Counted from the first letter of the stretch, positions 33,243-47,100 are shown. The stretch is DNA of 64,000 bases from Fallopia convolvulus (GCA_964016875.1 OZ024728.1:29373328-29437327), one strand, 5' to 3'. Notes: generated by a model not told the origin, from the sequence alone. Numbers and translations: made by a program.

Positions 33243-34891
33243 ATTATCGCAAATGAAATGTGCACTATGGGTGTAAAAGTGGGTAAGTAAAGAGGTGTCA
33301 ACAAGGCCGCCACTATATCTGTCTATAGGATGGACAGGGGGTGCTTAGCTTGGATCCATGTAGGCCGAAGCTGCATCATCATGGGTCGGGATATCGGTCT
33401 CCTCCAGGGTTGCGTAGTGCATGTGCAAGTCTTGAGTCGACATTTGGGAGCCCTTCAGGTTCGTGTAGAGCGTGAGTGGCTTGAGAGACTCTTGGGTCGG
33501 CATATAATACCCCTGAGAGTCCGGGTATTGGGAGGAAAATTGGTAACCCCGATATGTGGAAGGACCGAAAAATGGATTGGCTCTCTCATAACTTGTACCT
33601 CCATGGGTGGAAGGGTAGGGTTCGCAAAGACTTCGACTGTAAGATCCGGAAAATTACCATCGCTTCTATTAAGCAACCTTTCAATCGTTGAAATATCGCC
33701 TAGAACTACATCAATTTTAACGCCATTAAACTTAATGACATAAAACTAATATCATGCATATTACAATATACATTAAGCCATAAATTTTAATTTTGTTCTT
33801 ATGACATAAATTACGACATAAATAAATATCATGTATATTCTAATATTACTACATATACTAAACATAATTTAAGCTAATAGCGAGAAAACTAATAATCAAA
33901 CGAAATAATTAAATCCTACAAATTTACGACATAAATTAAGAAAGATAATAATTAAAAAAAATAAATAAACCCTAATAATAATTAAACCCTAATAATTATA
34001 CAATTTCATCCAAAATAATTATACCCTATAAATAACTAAATCCTAATAATTAAACACTTTAACCCAAAAATGCCAACAAAACTAATATTACGTATATTCT
34101 AAAATTACGACATAAATTACGCGAAATAATTCAAACCTACAAACTTATAGAATACAACATAATTAAACCCTAAATTATGCGAAATAAAAATTATTATCGA
34201 CAAAAGTTCTAATATTACCTACCTAGCTACACCCTCGATGAAGAAATAAGGGGTGTGCGGGGAGTAGGGATTTTGGCTCGTCGTGGCTTCCGGAGCCGTG
34301 ATTTCAAACTCCACCCGAGTGCTTGAGCCACCAACGCTCTCCCACATGACCTCCTCATTAAAATTCACAGGTCGATGTGAATTACCCCTTCCACGGGAGC
34401 TAGAACTAGTGGGAGATGAGGTCTTCGATTTTCCTCGAGTGCGACCCCAACCAAAAAATTAAATTAAATTTAAGGATTGATAAATTAATAACATTTAATT
34501 TAAATTAAAATTAGCACATATTGTAAAGGCTCTTATAATCCTCAACATAGCAGATGATTTGGCCGGAACTCTTCAAATTTGATTTAAAGGATCGGTTGAA
34601 AATGAGGTCTAGGGCACTTGGAAATGGAGAAAGGGAGAGCTGGAGCAGATGGAAATGGAAGGTGGAGGCGAAAGAAATGGAGACGAAATCAAAAGGCTTT
34701 CGTTAATATTGCCCTCCTCCCATGGTAAAATTTGTGATTCATAGTAGCTATTGCTACCACCACCAATACAGATTCCCATGCGGGCATTTGACCATTTTTT
34801 AAAATAAATAAATAAATGTAGCAGTGAATTTAAGCGATATTGACAATAGCGGTAGACTTCGCCACTTTAAAAGTCGAGACGCCATGGCTGA
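33243..34891. other. Unresolved, probably transposon-derived
   Basis: 33330-33740 has overlapping frames on both strands with no recognisable domain. 33740-34200 is AT-rich with recurrent TAAACCCTAATAATT-like words. 34228-34450 on the minus strand is open (about 75 codons, SSSRGRGNSHRPVNFNEE), Ser/Arg-rich. 34740-34930 has repeated GCCACT/AGCGGT-type words reminiscent of CACTA subterminal repeats. I could not assemble a gene. Confidence 0.3.
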
Positions 34892-35853
34892 GAAAGCCAC
34901 TCTCATCGGCTGAGAATGTCACCGCTTTGGGTTAAGACAATAATTGATTATAGTCTAATTCTAAAAGTGTGATTTAGATTTATTGTTCTTAATTGACGTT
35001 TGGGAGACTGGTTTCTTCCTATTCTTTGTCCAGATGTCTGCTCCTATTCTATCGACCAGTTTTGATCTTTCGTCATTTTCTTCCGGCTTGATCGGCGTTG
35101 CCCTTGTCACAATTGTATCCGACCTTTCTTCTGATTTGTGGATAGAATGATGGTTGTTATGTTTCAGTTTTTTTCCGTTCGAGATCATGTTTGCTAGTTT
35201 GCAGCAAATATGGATTTTGGCGGTACTTTGCTGGTCTGCTCTTTGGTTGGCGGTGACGCTTTAGATTTTCTATCTCTGATCGTCTTCTCAGGTTGGGTCT
35301 AGGTGTGGGTTGAACTTTGCCTTTTCAGATTTAGCTGTAACGTGCTATGGTGGTGGTCGACCGATTGTTTTTTCCTTTCGCTCCTTTTGTGCGAGAACTT
35401 TCATTTGTGATGTTTGATGATGAATGACGTGGCATTTTGCCCTTCTTAGAATTGGTGTGGGCTTTTTTGGTAGTTTCGTGGATTTCTTGCCACTTGGTGT
35501 TACGGGCTTCTGGTGTGTATTGTTGTTTTGGGCTTTGGCCTTCTTTTGGGTGTTCAGCTTGCTGGTTTTTGTGCTTTGTTGTTTTGAGCTGATTTTGCCA
35601 GTCTTGTTTTGTGTTTGTGCAGGTTTCATCTGGGCTCTTTAGCTTGGCTTACTTACTCCTTCGTTTGTGGAGTTTGCTTTGGGGTGTTAACCCTCTTCGA
35701 GCTAGATCGTGGTGGTGTGTAGGTTCCTCCCGACATTACTGGTTTTTTTTTCTAGTTTTATTATGTACCGATCTATCCGATTAACGGGTTTCGATCTTTC
35801 TATTGCATTAAACATGTTTGATCAATCGAATTTTTACCTACTTAAAAAAAAAA
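34892..35853 (+). mobile_element. Probable 5'-truncated LINE, 3' UTR plus poly-A
   Basis: Pyrimidine-rich non-coding sequence ends with GTTATGTACCGATCTATCCG and CGATCTTTCTATTGCATTAA. This resembles the 3' UTR of plant LINEs. It is followed by an A run at about 35844-35853. No ORF2 domain remains. The left boundary is approximate. Assignment rests on the 3' UTR pattern and tail. Confidence 0.4.
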
Positions 35854-35861
35854 GTAGGGAC

Positions 35862-37821
35862 TGTTAGCAATAAACCAGAAATGAACAATGGAACTCGTTA
35901 CCGAATTGGGTATGTAGGGCCTTTGAGGATCGATGAAAACGTCTTTGAAAAACAGAAAGCTGTGTCACGGTATGGAAGCCGCTGCCTTAGAAGCGATTTC
36001 GCCCTGACCGGTGGTGCAAGTCAGCGATGGCGTCGCCCCCCAAGGATCACACAGGAACTCCCGAAGGCATGCACTCGCCTAAGGAAGCTTGGAATCCACT
36101 CGAGAATGCTCAGAACAAGAGAGTTTTTGAGAGAGGAGCGAAATTGTATTTTTCAGTGTATGAGAAGTTGCAGTTCACGTTCGGTTTTAAAGAAGAAGCA
36201 ATCACAGCAGTTACGCCACGATGGAGTAAAATCAGCAACAAATCTGATTAAGTCAAAGATATGATAAATCGAATTTAAAAACAAATAAAACCGAAATCGG
36301 ATTTTACGGACAAGCAATTACTTTGCGGATCCATAACTTCGAGGCCCAAAAATTAATATAGTTCGTAAAAAGCTGCCCCACCTCACCGCGCACGTGCCAT
36401 GAAGCCCGAGCCGGCCAGACGGCTGCGCGCGTGTGAGAGAGTTCCCCTCTCAACTCATCCAACCCATCATAAAACAAGAGTATATATAAAGGCCGAATAC
36501 ATAGATAGACCCCTGAACTTACAACTTTTGTTCGCTCAGACCCCCCAACTAAAAAACCTATTTTTTAACCCCCCTAACTTTACATTTTTGTTCCATTGAG
36601 CACTTTTTGCTGATATAGCACGGCGTGTGTTTATCACTTAAGTGATAGGCAAGTTATCTTGCATAACAGTGCTGACATGGATTATAATTAAATTAATTAA
36701 TTAATTTTTTTCACACAATTCCTTTTCTTTTTTTTTGTTTGTCTTCTTCAACAAAGCAATTTGTTTTTTTTAATGAACTTTGAATACAACTTTGAAGAAG
36801 AAGAACTGAGGGGGGAAATCGGGTGTGTGTGGGAGGCTTTCTTCAATTCAACTTTAATACATCAATTTGTTTTTCTTCAACCAGCAAAGAGGGGAAATTG
36901 GGTGTGGTTCCACTCATGGAGATGGGAGCTTTAATATAGCAACTTTAATGGAGATGGGAGGTTTCATAAATTGAAGAAAAGAGGGGAAATTGGGTGTGTA
37001 GGAAACGAATTGAAGAAGAACAACAACATATATATAATCGGGTTTGTGGGAAATCGGCTTTGAGGCCTGGATCCGCTCATCTCCAACGGTCCAACCCTGA
37101 CCCGATGCCCCTTCACTTTGAAGCCTTTAATGGTGAAAATCAATTCGGGGCGAATTGAGACGGGAAATTAAGGGCTTTCTTCTCAGACCACGAATTTGTA
37201 GACTTTAATGAAGCAGAGAAGATATGCCGGTGAAGATAGTCCGGATTTTTCGCTCCCTCTAGTTCTAGGGTTTCAGCTGAATGAACTTGGGCCTGTATAA
37301 ACACAATGACGAGGTAGAGAAGATGGGCAGTGGCGAGGCAGAGAAGATGGGCAGAGAAGATATTCCGCTGGGGGAACTGGGCAGAGAAGATATGCAGTTG
37401 GTGAAGAATTCAGACGAGGCAGAGAAGAAGTGCGTCGTTCCGCCTTCTTTGACAAAGAAGAGGCATAGAAGATTTGTCCCTTTTTTTATTGTGGTATATA
37501 TATTATTACGTGGCGCTTACATGGCTAATGAGTCATAAAAACAAGCTTATGTGGCGTCCAGTCATCGGGCGTGTATATCACGTTCTCAAAAAAGTGCTTA
37601 ATGGAATAAAAATATAAAGTTAGGGGGTTAAAAAATAAGTTTTTTAATTGGGGGGTCTGAGCGAACAAAAGTTATAAGTTAAGGGGATCTATCTATGTAT
37701 TCGGCCTATATATAAATAGCACTTGCAAGCTCTAGAAAAGCGACGTGGGATAGCACAAAAGTACAAAAATTGCACTTTCCTATTCAAAACCGAATTTTGC
37801 ATTATTATAAAAATTCCAACA
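35862..37821 (+). mobile_element. Solo copia-type LTR split by a Mutator-like element
   Basis: It begins TGTTAGCAATAAACC and ends AAATTCCAACA (TGTTAG...CCAACA), with a perfect 5-bp duplication GGGAC at 35857-35861 and 37822-37826. Without the inserted element and its duplicated target the LTR is about 734 bp. Its TATA box, TATATATAAATAGC, lies about 105 bases before the LTR end in the plus direction and is the exact target of the Mutator-like insertion. It ends 203 bases before the WD40 gene start codon, so it may supply or disturb that promoter. A frame at 36027-36251 is inside it and unassigned. Confidence 0.82.
36491..37706. mobile_element. Mutator-like non-autonomous element (long-TIR, 1216 bp)
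   Basis: Terminal inverted repeats of at least 110 bp start GGCCGAATACATAGATAGA at 36491 and on the opposite strand at 37706, matching at roughly 90 percent. A perfect 10-bp duplication TATATATAAA flanks it (36481-36490 and 37707-37716). Long inverted repeats and 9-11 bp duplications are typical of Mutator-like elements. No transposase is present. The interior has recurrent GAGGGGAAATTGGGTGTG and GGCAGAGAAGAT words. Confidence 0.85.
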
Positions 37822-37826
37822 GGGAC

Positions 37827-38023
37827 GCCATTAAACGCCGAGGGCGGCTACCAGTGCATTGAAGTGAATGGCATCAGTGTGCATTCAAGTGTTTTTGAAA
37901 GTTAATCCTGTGCATTCAAGTGTGCTGTTTTAATACTTGGTACCAAAAACAGGCTCTTAGGGCGGCTACCAGTGTGCATTCAAGTGTTTAGAAAGGGCGG
38001 CGCTTTACAGTCGAGCGAAGCCT
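37827..38023 (+). promoter_or_regulatory. Proximal upstream region / 5' UTR of the WD40 gene
   Basis: Only 197 bases separate the solo LTR duplication from the start codon. They contain a direct duplication: GGGCGGCTACCAGTG plus CATTCAAGTGTTT occurs at about 37848-37892 and again at 37958-37990. No separate TATA box is obvious; the nearest is the LTR TATA at 37707-37720. The original promoter may have been displaced upstream by the insertions. Confidence 0.5.
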
Positions 38024-41000
38024 ATGGAAGAAAAGCTGCAGCCACAGGAGGAAGAACTAGCCGCCGATGCCGCTATTGTGGTGAAAGACAGCGGATTATG
38101 CGAGATTGGTGAGCAGACATCTTACTCATGGCCGGTTATGAGCTTCGACGTTCCTCCTTACAGGACCTACAATTTCCACCGCCAGTTTTGCGACTCTTCA
38201 AACCCTAACAACTTCCTTAAAGGCGTGAAATGGTTACCATTACTATCCAATCTTCGTTTCTCAGCCTATTTTGTAACTGCTTAGTGTATTCGCTGGAAAT
38301 GGATGGTTTCTTTGTTAGAGAAATTTGGGCTTTGAAGGGTTTTTTGATAGCATTTAAATGGACGTGCAGGTCCCCCGATGGATCGTGTTTCTTGACTAGC
38401 TCTGAGGATAATACGCTTCGGTTGTTCCCATTGTGAGTACTGTCGCTTGGCTTTTTTTTTCTAAATCCGTGCAGAGTGATGTTTCTCATGGGTGCCATGA
38501 TTGTCAAGTTTCCTACTCTATGTCAAACTGACTTTCTACTCTTTATTAGTGTGATAGATTTGTGCATTTGTCCAACTTTTTGATTTTGTAGTGAGAAAAT
38601 GTTCATAATTGTGTAGTCTAGATGTTAACCTTGTTTGTATTACAAGTTATGAATTTTCCATTACGATTTTACCTGCCAGTTTTCTTTTTAGAATACCGTG
38701 GTTACAATGGTAAAGTTTGGGTGATAACTGATGAACCACAGCAACATCTACCCAAGTTAAACCCGGTATGAACGGGATTTGGGGGTCGAGATGTATGCAC
38801 CCTTACCCCGACTTCGGGTATTTAAGGTGGGCCCAAAGCAAAAGGGAAAAGGGCGGGAACAAAAGAAAGAAAAAGCTAGAGGGGGAGTAGAAAGCGAGAG
38901 CGAAAAAAATTACACTAGAAAGCCCAAATAACGATATCAGAGAAACTAAAACAAAGAGAGGAAAAGAGCAGGACACTCCCTCCATTTTGGGTGATAACTG
39001 ATGAAGAAGTAGCAAATTGGTACCAAGGTTGTTTCTAATACATGTTGATGTGTTATGTAGTGGAATGCATTTTATTTTTCTATCTGCCTTTGTTGGTTGA
39101 AGGAGGAAGAACAGGCACTTGTATTGTTCAGGCATTTCATGCATGATACGTCCAACAATTTGAATATTGCATTTTGATGCCTTGATAATGAAATACATAT
39201 CATGATGCGTCTCCCTTTACAAGAATACATTTCTTGTTTCTATGCTTTTCCTGATTTTTTGCCACTTTATTGACATCGAAGTTCTCCCTGTCCCAAAACT
39301 TTTTTTCATGTTCAATTAGGTTGGACAATGGCATCAGTGAGCAGATTGGTTCCTATGATGATGATAAAGGTACAGTACCGACTGTAATCAGGAAATTTTT
39401 GAAAGTTTTTTTATATAGGTCCTCTTCATTCTTTTCATGCTGACTACAATATCAGGATTAACTAACAAATTCCATCCTTTTGCATACTAGTGAGTACAGC
39501 AGTAACAGTACCATATAGTTCTGTAAGATGCAAAGATTAACGTGTATTAGCTTTCACTGTTCCGGTCATGTGATTAGATAATCCTCTCTTTAATGACATG
39601 TTATTCTAGTAAGGATATTAGGGGAGGGAGCTCGATTATTATAAAAGACAGGATACCATGTGCTGGTATTGGAGGCTGTTTGGCTGTGAATTGAGTTTGG
39701 CTAGAACTACTGTCAGTGAATTATTCTGTGGGCATCACAGTCAGTGACTTGATTATTAGGAGAATAGTTTAAATAAGGGTGTTCATACCCTAATTAGATC
39801 ATTCCGGAAATTGTATCTATGACAAGGCTTGTTTCCTTGACTAGAGAGGTTCCCTCTCAGTGAAGAAAAAAGCGTTAGGCGAACAAAAGCGATAGGGGTC
39901 CTTTTGCCTAGGCGCTAGGCGTCAGGCGAAAAGCGAGCGCCTTTCGGATCAAGGCGCTCTTTCTTGCAATTCTTCCTTTGTAGATTAGTATAATACTACA
40001 ATACTATAGAAATCATGAATATCTATTATATGGTGCAAATTTTTAAGTTTGGTACCCTAGAATATTTTCTAACGATCTTAAATAGCAACATGATCTTCTC
40101 TAATGCAGAAACATATAATGATGACATGATGTGTTTTCTAATGTATAATGTTGGGTCTCTTAGGAATTAGAATCATTACATGACAAAAAAGGATAAAATA
40201 GAATAATTAACTAAGCAAACACACTCACTTTGTGATATTGTACAATAGAAAACTAGTGAATATGTTAATTAAGTAGACAAGGAAAGACAAACCGAAAATA
40301 TGAGATAAGAGTGAGATTAGAAAAGGAATGAGCAAGTAAAAAAAACTAACTAAAATCAGAAAAAAGATTCAACTTTGTACAAAATAGTCCTTTAGAACAC
40401 AACAATCATCGTGGGAGGGAGAAAATCATAGCCTAAAAAGTAGAACTCTATCAAGTAATAGCTACAAAACATAGCAATATTATTTTAAATTTTTTTCTTT
40501 CCAATTATTTACCCTAAAAATGTCCCCAGAGCGCCTGAAGCCAAAAGGCGCTCGCCTTTCGCCTCATCGCCTAGGAGCCTAGGCGCTCAAAGGCGCTCGC
40601 CTTATGGAAAACGCCCGCCTCGACCATAAAAAGGCGTTTTACTCATCGCCCTAACGCCTAGGCGCTAGGCGACGCCTAGCCTTTTTACTCACTGGTTGCC
40701 TAGGCGCTAGGTGAGCAACCGGTAGAGGGAATCCCTCTACTGGTTGCCTTAGGGATTTATCTTTTTCCCTAGTACCCTAGGTTGGTTTGAGTTCTTGTGA
40801 AATCAGAGCATGTTTTGTTTTTGCTTTCCTGATTTCAACTCTATCATCTTCCAAGTCGTTTGATTTTTTTTAGTGTGCCCTGACTTTTAATGTAATGGTT
40901 ATAAATTGTAATTATGTGTCCTATATTTTTAAACATGCATTTACTTTGTATGACCCCTGAAAATACAATCATATTTAAGAACCTGTCTTTTAGCTAAATT

Positions 41001-44000
41001 ATGTAGTTGTATCTATGGAGCTCTACTACTCCATTATTTAGCCAGTGATTGCTTGTCTGAGCTTGCTATATTTTATGCTTTCTTGATTCTCTTAGTAGTC
41101 CTGCCTCCCTAGTATTTCTTTTGTCTGGATGCAGTTGCTGACTGAGTTTTGGAATTGTTGGTATCCTGTTGCAGATTCCTATGCATCAAGTCTTGTTATA
41201 ACTGAAGGGGAATCAGTGTATGACTATTGTTGGTACCCTTCCATGAATGCTTCAGGTTCTGATTGCAAATTTATCTACTCCTTAAAAGTTACCTTTCACT
41301 TCTTTTTCCTTCGTGGTTCGCATATTACTAATGTAGAACAATTGCTTCTTGCTTGGGCTGTATGAAGGTCTTATATGTATAGTTTGTTCATGTTTCAGAT
41401 GTGACAAGCTGTGTATTTGCCACTACTACTCGTGACCATCCTATCCATACTTGGGATGCAACTACTGGTGAGGTGCTGTTCCTTTTTAACTACAAAACTT
41501 CAAAGAAATTAAAAACCTCTTTCTTTAGTTAAGCTTTTAATTCTTTAATATAGCTCTAACCTGTTATAGTATATAGATATGTTGCATTTGCTCTTAATGG
41601 GGATACCTATGCTAGCAAAAAGGATCCTGCCAACTTAGCACAATTAATGAACTCTAGGATTTTAGGCAAGCTAAACTAACTCTAATAAGTATTAACTCAC
41701 AATAGTTTTACCCATAAAAGGGATCCCTAAATTGCTTTAGTAAATATTCAAACTAGTCTTCTAAAAACTGACAATAAGAAGCTCCAGAAATTGCTAGTTC
41801 ACATTCCCTTTTCTGCCGCTGGCTCTTAGATCATTTTCTTTCCTTGGTGAGCTTGGAGTTGACATCCTCTTCTCAATATTACTTTATTTGGTAACCTTGG
41901 TGTATTTAGTGTGCTTCTTGATTCACTTGAAACTGCGCTATATTGTTATGTTCTGCTCAAGACTCTTTACTAGTTTCAGTCACATCATACAAATCCATGT
42001 AGAATTAGGAGGATTTTCTTACTTGCCACCTTCGTATCATCGACAATCTGCTCAAAGAGATATCAAACCATTTCAGTGATAGAAAGTGCATATAATTATA
42101 TCTTAGGTCAATTTGCTATACACAATGTCATTTTCTCTTTCTATCATTTTTGATAGTTTTTTTTTTGGTTACAAACCACCTTTAGTTGCTAGGCTCCCTT
42201 CCAACTTTGTGTAAATTGGACATCCAGTGTTTTTATATATGATTATTTAGAACCACCTTTTAAAATAGTGATTTTTTAACAAACCATCTTATAAAATATT
42301 TTTAGGTAAAAACACCTTATACAATTGAATTCTTTAAATTGTGCCACCACTACCCATTTTTTAGAAAATTTTTCTATTAGTTGACTAGAATACCTTTACT
42401 TTATTTATTTTATACATGTTAGTTTATTTTTTAAAATAAGTCACTTTTTATCATAATCATTTTATTTTGAAACTTCTAGTTTGATTAAAACTTCTTAATT
42501 AAAAGTGAATTTTTAAATGAATAAATTGATTAACAAAGGGCATTTTGGTCAAATAATACAACATTTCATTGAAAGATGGTTATTTGTGGCACAACTTAAT
42601 GAAATCTATTATATAAGGTGTTTTAACTTAAAAATTATTTTAAAAGGTGGTTTGTTAATAAAACACTATTTTAAAAGGTGGTTTGTGACAAATAACCCTT
42701 TTTTTATAAACAGGAACTTGGAATAGTTTTTATTTGTACATTTTCTTCACCAGAACTTTTTGAAATATGAAGTGGTTCCATCACCTGATACGAATTATAA
42801 TCTTTTGAGTCTACACATTTTTTCCATTCTTCTTTGTTTGAACAAATTGTTTTTTTTTTCTCCTTCATTTTTTTGATAACACATTTGGAACTTTAAAATT
42901 AATATCTATATTTCAAATATGAGTCATATTTCATTGTGGGGTCAAAAGTGAATCATGACCTATGACTTGATTGTAAATTCATGATTCTGTAACCATGGTG
43001 TGCAGTTGCGCTGTACATACCGAGCTTATGATGCCATGGACGAAATCACTGCTGCCTTTTCAGTTGCTTTCAATCCCAGTGGAACAAAGTAGGCTACATA
43101 TTCTTATATTCATTTACCTTCTTTGCTTTTCCTTAAATGTGTTAATATCTATGTATAGTTCCTCAGTTGCAATAATGCATCCTACTCTAAAATTGACTAA
43201 ATTGTATATTCTATCACTATGCAAATTAAATTAGTAGTATCACTCAAAAAGCAAATCTATTGTAGTGTAGACTGTAGAAACCTTTGCAGGAATCGATGAA
43301 CCTGAATTTTAAGTTGTTTTGCTTGCTATGTGGAATTAAGTCATTTTTTCTTCCATTGAACATATACATTTTTAGATGTGTTTTTTTCAAAACTATAAAG
43401 AGGTCCTTCAATTCTCCTTGTGCTTCCCACCTTAAATTTAAAATATTTGCATGATGATTAGTCCTACATGGTAGTTGATTTTGGCCCACTCCGATTGAGT
43501 TTAAAGGCACTTGAGCCCTTGGAGCAACCTTCGTGGGTGCCCTGTCGTAGCAAGTATAGGTTGCTTGTGATAACCACAATCCATAATGGCTCTCCAATAG
43601 CCACCATGGTGTTGGTGTGTGTTTTGTCCTTTGCAAATGGGCATTTTGATGTATATCTTATTAATTTGGTATCTTTACAGAACAGCGTGGCTTCTGTGTT
43701 CTTTAAAAATTGTGTCTTTAATTGGTCTAGAATTTAAGGTTACATGCTATTTTAAGCTGCGATTAATAGGGGACAAATAATTTCTTTCTTCAGTAAACTG
43801 ATCCTATTAGCAGGATATCGAAGGACTTTCTTTTCTCCAGTACTGTGCGAAATTGAGCAAACAGTAAACTACTCTCCTGATTTTTTTTTTCACCTGTTCC
43901 TGGAATCTTTTTGCAGGTTGTTTGCAGGTTACAACAAATCTCTCAGAGTGTTTGAGGTCCACCGTCCCGGTAGAGATTTTTCCCAGTATTCAACTCTTCA

Positions 44001-44146
44001 AGGAAATAAAGAAGGCCAATCAGGTACTGGATCATTGTTTGCTGCTTTATCTAGTTATGGTGTAGAATAAATTCTGGTAACATTTTTCTCTACGTCATAA
44101 CCATAGAAGATTCAGAAGCATATACTCCATAGCTGATATAGGATTC

Positions 44147-44179
<33 letters not shown>

Positions 44180-47100
44180 TCAAATTTGAGCGATCAGGAC
44201 AAAGAAAGAAGGGTTCTATATATACACACACAGTATCACACATACACACACACATACACTAAAGAAGCCTTTTTACTACATGTCAGCCTATTAATCATTT
44301 AGCTTGTATATTATGGTGTTTTTGATTTATTATAATCAGTATTATGGGTCCTGCACAATCTTTATTTAGAATTTCAGAAAATGATGTATAAAAAATAAAT
44401 TTTCAATTAGTTAATATGCTTATAATCCTACATGTATACATACAACAACAATAACAACAAACAACCCAGTATAATCCCGCCTCAGGCGGGTCTGAGGGGC
44501 CAAGATGTATGCACCCATGCCCCGAGAGAAACTCAAGAGGGTCAGTCAGAAAGACCCAAAACAAAGGAACAAGCAAAAGGGGTAAAAGAGGCAAAAGGTC
44601 GAAGAAGGATAAGAAAAACACAAGAACTACTAATCCGGGACTCTCCCTTGCTGCCTTGTCCACTACCGCTCCGCAACCATAATCTTCTCCCTCCTCTGCT
44701 CTCTAAACTTGGTCAAGTCAGCTGAAATTTTCAGAAGTGTGAGGTCTTGCTTTATAACCTCCTACCAGCTCTTCTTTGGTCTACCTCTGCCCTGCGAAAA
44801 TCACTGAAAACCAGACTCTCGCACTCTGATGGCCTCCTCTGAATGTGCCCAAACAAAAACTAGAATTTGGAAATTCAAACAAAACCTGTGCATAGCACTA
44901 GAGTTGTATAAAAATGGTTTTATATTTATCATATTTATGGATAAAAACTTGTCTATTTTACTCTAATATATTAAATTAGTATTTTTTATGTTCATACATA
45001 TGAATAGAAAATTAATATTTAAAATTCTGAAGTTAAAAATATAGTGACTGAAATATAAAAACTTCATGACAAAAATTGCCCTTAACTGCTTTAGTTTTAG
45101 AAGATATATACATATATAATTAAGATCAGGTAAGGAGGGTTCTGGGTTCTTACCGTAGATAATTAGGAGGATTCTCTACCGTCAGATCTAGTTTTTTTAA
45201 GGGATGAGATTAATTGGTAATTATCATTTAAAAAAATTAGAGAAATCTAGTTACGTGATTCTAGGATTTTGACAGTTTTATTTATGGAAAAAAATAAATG
45301 TAAAATCAACTTGTTCATTCTTCTTCTTTGTAAGTCTCTTGATAACTACTGATATCTTTTTATTTCTCCATATCTTGCAATAAATGGTAGACGAAAATCT
45401 TATTTCTTCGAAAATTGTGCTGGCATATGAACAACTATTCATTATTTGATCATTTTGAACAGCAGTATATTAACAACGTAAGTAATTTTTTTTAATATGG
45501 CATAATACTTGAACAATATTGTGATGACATATGAACAACAATTTATTATTCAGTCCACAAGTCGATTTGAACAACAGTATATGAAAAACGTAAGTAATTT
45601 TTTTACTATGGCATAATACTTGAACAATATTGTGATGGCATATGAACAACAATTTATTATTCAGTGAACAAGTTAGTTTGAACAACAATGTGTTGACACT
45701 TGGCATATGAACAATAATTTGTAATTCGATGAATTATTATTCAGTGAACAAGTTAGTTTGAACAACAATGTGTTGGCACTTGGCATATGAACAATAGTTT
45801 GTAATTCAATGAACAAGTAATCTGATTATTATGAACAATAATTCATTATTCAATGAACCTTATCATTTTGAACAACAATATATGAAAAACGTAAGTAATT
45901 TTTCTCCTACGACATAATACTTGAACAATATTATGCTGGCATATGAACAACAATTTATTATTCAGTGAACAAGTATGTTTGAACAACAATATATTGACCT
46001 ATAAACAACAGTTTGTAATTCAATGAACAATATTATGTTGGCCTATGAACAAAGGGAAAGAATAACCAGCCTAGTTCCACGGGAAAGAACGTAATTTTTC
46101 ACCCGAACCAAATTGAAAAAACTGAACAATTCGAGCAACAAGAAGATATCGCCTGAACCAACCCGCAACCGAAAGATATCGACAAAAAAATCCACGCACG
46201 TTTCGCAAATAGGAGAGCTTAAAGAACACAAGATCATAATGTGCTTACGAGCTTTGAACGGCACCAATAATGGAAAAAGAAATTAGGTCTGAGAATGTGC
46301 TGGTTTACAATGGATGAGCCCCAGAGCAAGAAAGCGATTTTGGCTACGGGTCTCTCAAAAATTGGGAATACTCGGTTATTAGAATATCTGGTAAAGATAA
46401 TAAAAAGCAAATCCCGTAATTTACGTTGTTATCAAAATTAATTAATTTTAGATTTTTATTATATCCCAATGAACAACTTCTCCCTTAATCTTAATCTTTA
46501 AAAAGTCAGATCTAACGGTTGAGGATCCTCCTAATTATCTACGGTAAGAGCTCTCCTCACCTGATCTTAATCATATATATATATATATATATTGATTCGA
46601 CTATTGTAGGATGTACAGGTTGAGAAAAAAGAAAGGAAGCAAGAAAGAAATGTCTTCCTGAAACTCAATTGAGCCAGGAAAAGGAATTAGGGTTAAATTT
46701 CGAATTTCTGCAACCATGAACCTAGTATGCTTCACAGTGAATGAACATTCCGTAACCATGGATTTAACTGTGTGAGTTTCATACCAAGGCAAAGTTATCA
46801 AGTATCTGACAGGCGTGCCGTATTTAAGATTTGAATCTTTGTCATTCATCTGAAGACTTGTATCTTGACAATTAGTCTCAAGGCCATGTGTTTGTATGTG
46901 CTCCCAGGTATTGTGTCTGCAATTGCCTTTTCTCCGGCTCACACTGGAATGCTTGCCACTGGCTGTTATGACCAAACTACTGCTTTGTATAGAGAGGATA
47001 ATATGGAACTCTTATATGTGCTACATGGCCAGGAGGGCGGGATCACTCATGTAAGTGCAACAGCTATTTTATCACAGTGATTGTTTGTTAGTTACAGGTA

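Noticed and set aside
33223..33702. Two-exon minus-strand gene using a donor at 34222 and an acceptor at 33700
   Set aside because: Splice signals look plausible, but joining them gives an immediate stop, so no coherent protein results.
35345..35642. Opposing frames of 94 and 72 codons with hydrophobic or basic composition
   Set aside because: They lie in a pyrimidine-rich LINE 3' UTR-like segment; no family resemblance or splice context.
34876..35866. GTCGAGACGCCAT (34878) versus GTAGGGACGCCAT (spanning 35854-37830) as the LINE target duplication
   Set aside because: 11 of 13 match is attractive, but repeated GCCACT-type words run across the left site as if uninterrupted, so the boundary is not convincing.
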